This document shows, piece by piece, positions 54,420 through 56,490 of a stretch of 56,490 nucleotides of DNA; within the stretch, counting starts at the first letter, position 1; each line of letters begins with the position of its first letter. Under the pieces are notes generated by a model. That model was not told the origin of the DNA. It ran no database searches and saw nothing but the letters and a program-made list of their open reading frames with translations. Made by a program: the position numbers and the translations under genes. Source of the DNA: an uncultured Collinsella sp. (lineage in GTDB: Bacteria > Actinomycetota > Coriobacteriia > Coriobacteriales > Coriobacteriaceae); the NCBI GenBank assembly GCA_900541185.1, contig UQIQ01000004.1:1-56490 (forward strand), read 5' to 3'.

Positions 54420-54641
54420 CTAGCGTCTCCGAAGAAGCGCTCCCATTTGGGGACGCTTCTCGGATTCTTGGGTTTCTTCCTTTGGGGCCATTTCTTCTTC
54501 GCACTTTCCGATGATCGCTGTAGCCTCTTCGGCGGTTATCTCCTCGAGCTCCCGGTACTTACCCACAGCGATGCCGTCAAGGGCCCCTCCCGCGCAGCGA
54601 GCCCCCTGTGGGAAACCGTTCCCCGATGGCGAGCCGTCTTT
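54420..54641 (-). pseudogene. In-frame gene remnant behind DUF3800 gene 2
   Basis: The frame of the DUF3800 gene stays open for 73 codons after its TAG and reads like coding sequence: PQGARCAGGALDGIAVGKYR, then ELEEITAEEATAIIGKCEEE and a charged end. It has no own start codon or ribosome binding site. It is either a decayed tail of another gene or a former extension of the DUF3800 protein. Confidence 0.45.
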
Positions 54642-55313
54642 CTAGAGAAACTTCTTGCGTGTCTCCTTAAATATGCCCTTCTTGAAATCGGACCATTTGC
54701 CGAAGAACTTCTCGTCCGTCGCGGTGGCTGTATGCTCCGCGTATTTGATCGCCGTGAGTTCCATGGTGCAGATGTAGTCCGCCGCCTGCGAAAGCCGGTA
54801 CTCGGAGGGCTGCGCCGATCGGTAGACGACGGCGTCCTTCGAGAGCGCGTACTCGACCGCGCGATGGAGCGACTCGGCGATAGAATGCTGGCCGTTGTCG
54901 TAATAGACCTTGACCATATCGTAGGATTGCAGCTCCGCGAGGTTGTCGAAGAGGAAGTTCACGAGGTCCCTTCGCATCGTCCCCGCGAGCTTGTCGAGCG
55001 AGGCGAACTGCTTGGTCGCGTATGCAAAGGTGTGGTACCTCACGGGCATGTGGCGGAAGAAGACTCGGAACGAGCCGAGCAACATCTTGCGCGTCCTCAA
55101 GTCGAGCCCCGAGTACTGGTCCTTGCCGTTCATGAGCGGCGACGCATGGAAGGGTATGTCCGGGAGCCCCTTGGCGCGAAGGGCGCCCTCATATGCCGCG
55201 ATCGAATCCGCGATGCTCTCGGATTGGTCGTGCATGACGACGGTAAGCAGGTAGTGGCGGTCGGAGAGACCGTCGCTTCCCGACTCGTCGACGAAGATGC
55301 TGAGTTCTCGCAT
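54642..55313 (-). CDS. DUF3800 protein, intact copy
   Basis: Protein of 223 aa. It has the DUF3800 motifs: ELSIFVDESGSDG near the N-terminus (Asp-Glu-Ser-Gly), PFHASPLMNGKDQY, VKVYYDNGQHS and AADYICTMELTAIKY. The early Asp/Glu and the late Asp residues resemble an RNase H-like nuclease set; this is unproven. ATG 55313 has CAGGAG 4 nt upstream. The promoter is TTGAAT (55413-55418) - 17 nt - TATAAG (55390-55395), followed by a leader with a terminator-like hairpin. It is about 40% similar by eye to the broken copy at 51375. Confidence 0.88.
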   Translation of the reverse strand: MRELSIFVDESGSDGLSDRHYLLTVVMHDQSESIADSIAAYEGALRAKGLPDIPFHASPLMNGKDQYSGLDLRTRKMLLGSFRVFFRHMPVRYHTFAYATKQFASLDKLAGTMRRDLVNFLFDNLAELQSYDMVKVYYDNGQHSIAESLHRAVEYALSKDAVVYRSAQPSEYRLSQAADYICTMELTAIKYAEHTATATDEKFFGKWSDFKKGIFKETRKKFL

Positions 55314-55395
55314 TGTTCTCCTGGATAAGAAAAAAGCCGGGGAAAACGTCCCCGGCACTTGGAAGCCTTCCTAACGGAAAACCAATTACCTTATA
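55314..55395 (-). ncRNA. Leader RNA of DUF3800 gene 2
   Basis: Minus strand: -10 TATAAG, ATTGG, an inner TTCC/GGAA hairpin, then CCAAGTGCCGGGG, hairpin GCCGGGG.../...CCCCGGC (55336-55356), TTTTTTCTTATCC and the ribosome binding site. Order and key sequences match the leader at 52050-52138, though the coding regions have diverged. A T-run hairpin directly before the gene suggests attenuation. Confidence 0.65.
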
Positions 55396-55879
55396 CCATA
55401 TGCTGTCTGAAAATTCAAGGGAGATCGAAGCGTATCCGGACGTCAGCGGAATCTCAAAGGCGGTCCGCCGCGCGCTTTGGGACAAAAACAAAAAAACTCA
55501 AAGCCCTGAGTTTGAAAAAAGTTGTCCCCACTTTTGTCCCCGAGGCCGACGAAACACGACACGGTGTTACTTGGCGGCACTCGGCTCGAGACGGCGCCGA
55601 AAACTGGAGGCAACTGGAATGACGTGACGGCAGAACTGAAGCCATCGAATGGGAGTGAATTTGGAATAACGGAGTGTCCTCGTCGTTGCTCCTCAGTCGC
55701 GGTACCTTTGTACAGCTTCCTTCGGTGCGCCTAGAGGCCGCGCACATCGCCGAATTTCACTCGCAGATTCTTGTAAGACCCCCAGCCGCTTCGCGACTGG
55801 TGGGGGGGGTGGCCCTCGTAAAGAACCCGGTATAATCGTGCAGGTACAGCGCTCCGTTCGGAAGGGACTCTCACTGCAC
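55396..55879. other. Right islet flank and upstream region of the DUF1846 gene
   Basis: No intact gene. The first part includes the minus-strand DUF3800 promoter and an AT-rich tract with GTTGTCCCCACTTTTGTCCC (55521-55540), which may be a remnant near a lost integrase. A hairpin (CCCCCAGCCGC/GCGACTGGTGGGGG) is at about 55779-55807 and a -10 box TATAAT at 55831-55836. Confidence 0.5.
55642..55657 (+). other. Putative attR, variant guaA 3' end
   Basis: CCATCGAATGGGAGTG encodes the same ending as guaA (AIEWE then stop) with synonymous third-base changes. It matches the guaA end at 13 of 16 positions and fits the second boundary of an integrated element. Confidence 0.6.
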
Positions 55880-56441
55880 ATGCGACAGGGATTCGACAAC
55901 GAGAAATATATCGAGCTGCAGGCCGCCAACATTCGAAAGCGCATCGCGCAGTTCGGAGGCAAGCTCTATCTGGAATTCGGCGGCAAGCTGTTCGATGACT
56001 ATCACGCGTCACGCGTGCTGCCCGGCTTCGAGCCGGATTCCAAATTCCGCATGCTCAAAAGCCTCGCCGACGACGTGGAGATCGTCATCGCCATCAACGC
56101 CAACCACATCGAGAAGGCCAAGATGCGCGGCGACCTCGGCATCACGTACGACGAGGACGTGCTGCGACTCATCGACATCTTCCGCTCGCGCGGATTCCAC
56201 GTCGGCTCCGTCGTGCTCACCCAGTACGCGGGGCAGCCGGCCGCGGACGCCTATCGCCGGCGCCTCGACCAGCTCGGCATCACCTGCTACCTGCACTACC
56301 CCATCGCAGGCTACCCCCACGACATCGAGCACATCGTCTCCGACGACGGATACGGGCGCAACGACTACATCGTCACCACGCGCCCGCTGGTCGTGGTCAC
56401 CGCGCCCGGCCCCGGCTCCGGCAAGCTCGCCACATGCCTGT
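55880..56441 (+). CDS. DUF1846 (UPF0371) protein, 3' truncated
   Basis: N-terminal ~187 residues of a protein of usually about 500 aa. The start MRQGFDNEKYIELQAANIRK and the LYLEFGGKLFDDYHASRVLP, NANHIEKAKMRGDLGITYD and GPGSGKLATCLS segments are typical of this conserved family of unknown function. The frame is open until the adapter begins at 56442. GGAAGGGA lies upstream of ATG 55880. Codons end in C/G more strictly than in the islet genes, as in a chromosomal housekeeping gene. Confidence 0.88.
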
Positions 56442-56490
56442 CTGTCTCTTATACACATCTCCGAGCCCACGAGACTCGACGTCATCTCGT
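56442..56490 (+). other. Illumina Nextera adapter (artefact)
   Basis: CTGTCTCTTATACACATCT is the Nextera mosaic end, followed by CCGAGCCCACGAGAC, an 8-nt index position (TCGACGTC) and ATCTCGT. This is not genomic sequence and should be trimmed. Confidence 0.97.

Larger units (their letters stand above)
51080..55657. mobile_element. Small decayed genomic islet integrated at guaA
   Basis: About 4.6 kb bounded by near-copies of the guaA 3' end. It carries excisionase-like HTH genes, two DUF3800 genes, a DUF1294 membrane protein and a broken zinc-ribbon gene, and no housekeeping gene. No integrase is visible, so it is a remnant or a satellite that moves with help. Several genes are disrupted by stops or shifts, consistent with decay. 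Confidence 0.6.

Noticed and set aside
55454..55747. Minus-strand frame at the right islet edge as an integrase remnant
   Set aside because: It has no recombinase motif (no R-x-x-R or H-x-x-R...Y pattern); only the position suggests it.

Overview
The window is a GC-rich bacterial contig. Gene content and style point to an actinobacterium of class Coriobacteriia, most like Collinsella: a gatCAB operon, a type III glutamine synthetase, a BTAD-type regulator, a UPF0210/PFL protein, a MurT-GatD fusion and a class C sortase. This placement rests on recognised proteins and was not tested by a search. The right edge is a contig end, because the last 49 bases are Illumina Nextera adapter rather than genome.

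Left part (1-22 kb): sortase; gatCAB (Glu/Asp-tRNA amidotransferase); an AAA/DUF4143 ATPase behind a 75-nt nested palindrome; an AraC regulator divergent from a heterodimeric ABC exporter-type pair; a PacL-like small membrane protein with a P1B metal ATPase; a RelB/PIN toxin-antitoxin pair; ssrA (tmRNA) followed by two repeat families; a patatin-like hydrolase; rplM-rpsI; and an amino-sugar group (glmM, a glucose-type EIIA, nagB with a long structured leader).

Middle (22-51 kb): a 999-residue STAND/BTAD-like regulator; yhbY; a methyltransferase; a UPF0210 protein; a methionine operon on the minus strand (metF, a separate MetH-activation protein, and a metH lacking that domain); glnA type III; a MITE-like element and decayed tRNA-like repeats beside tRNA-Glu; a MurT-GatD fusion with two paralogous unknown proteins; iron alcohol and glycerol dehydrogenases; a 2-hydroxyacid dehydrogenase; a polyferredoxin; ychF; a divergent XRE regulator with a perfect 24-bp operator-like palindrome; L-asparaginase; and guaA.

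Right end (51.1-55.7 kb): a small decayed genomic islet lies between the 3' end of guaA and an imperfect copy of that end, a classical integration-site signature. It carries two DUF3800 genes (one broken by an in-frame stop), each preceded by the same leader hairpin, small HTH/excisionase-like genes, a tandem DUF1294 membrane protein and a broken zinc-ribbon gene. No integrase is visible. A truncated DUF1846 gene follows and runs into the adapter.

The non-coding DNA is unusually rich. It holds an exact 62-bp-period hairpin array, hairpin-in-hairpin elements directly after stop codons, a scattered palindromic repeat with an AAAGGGG core, and candidate RNA leaders.
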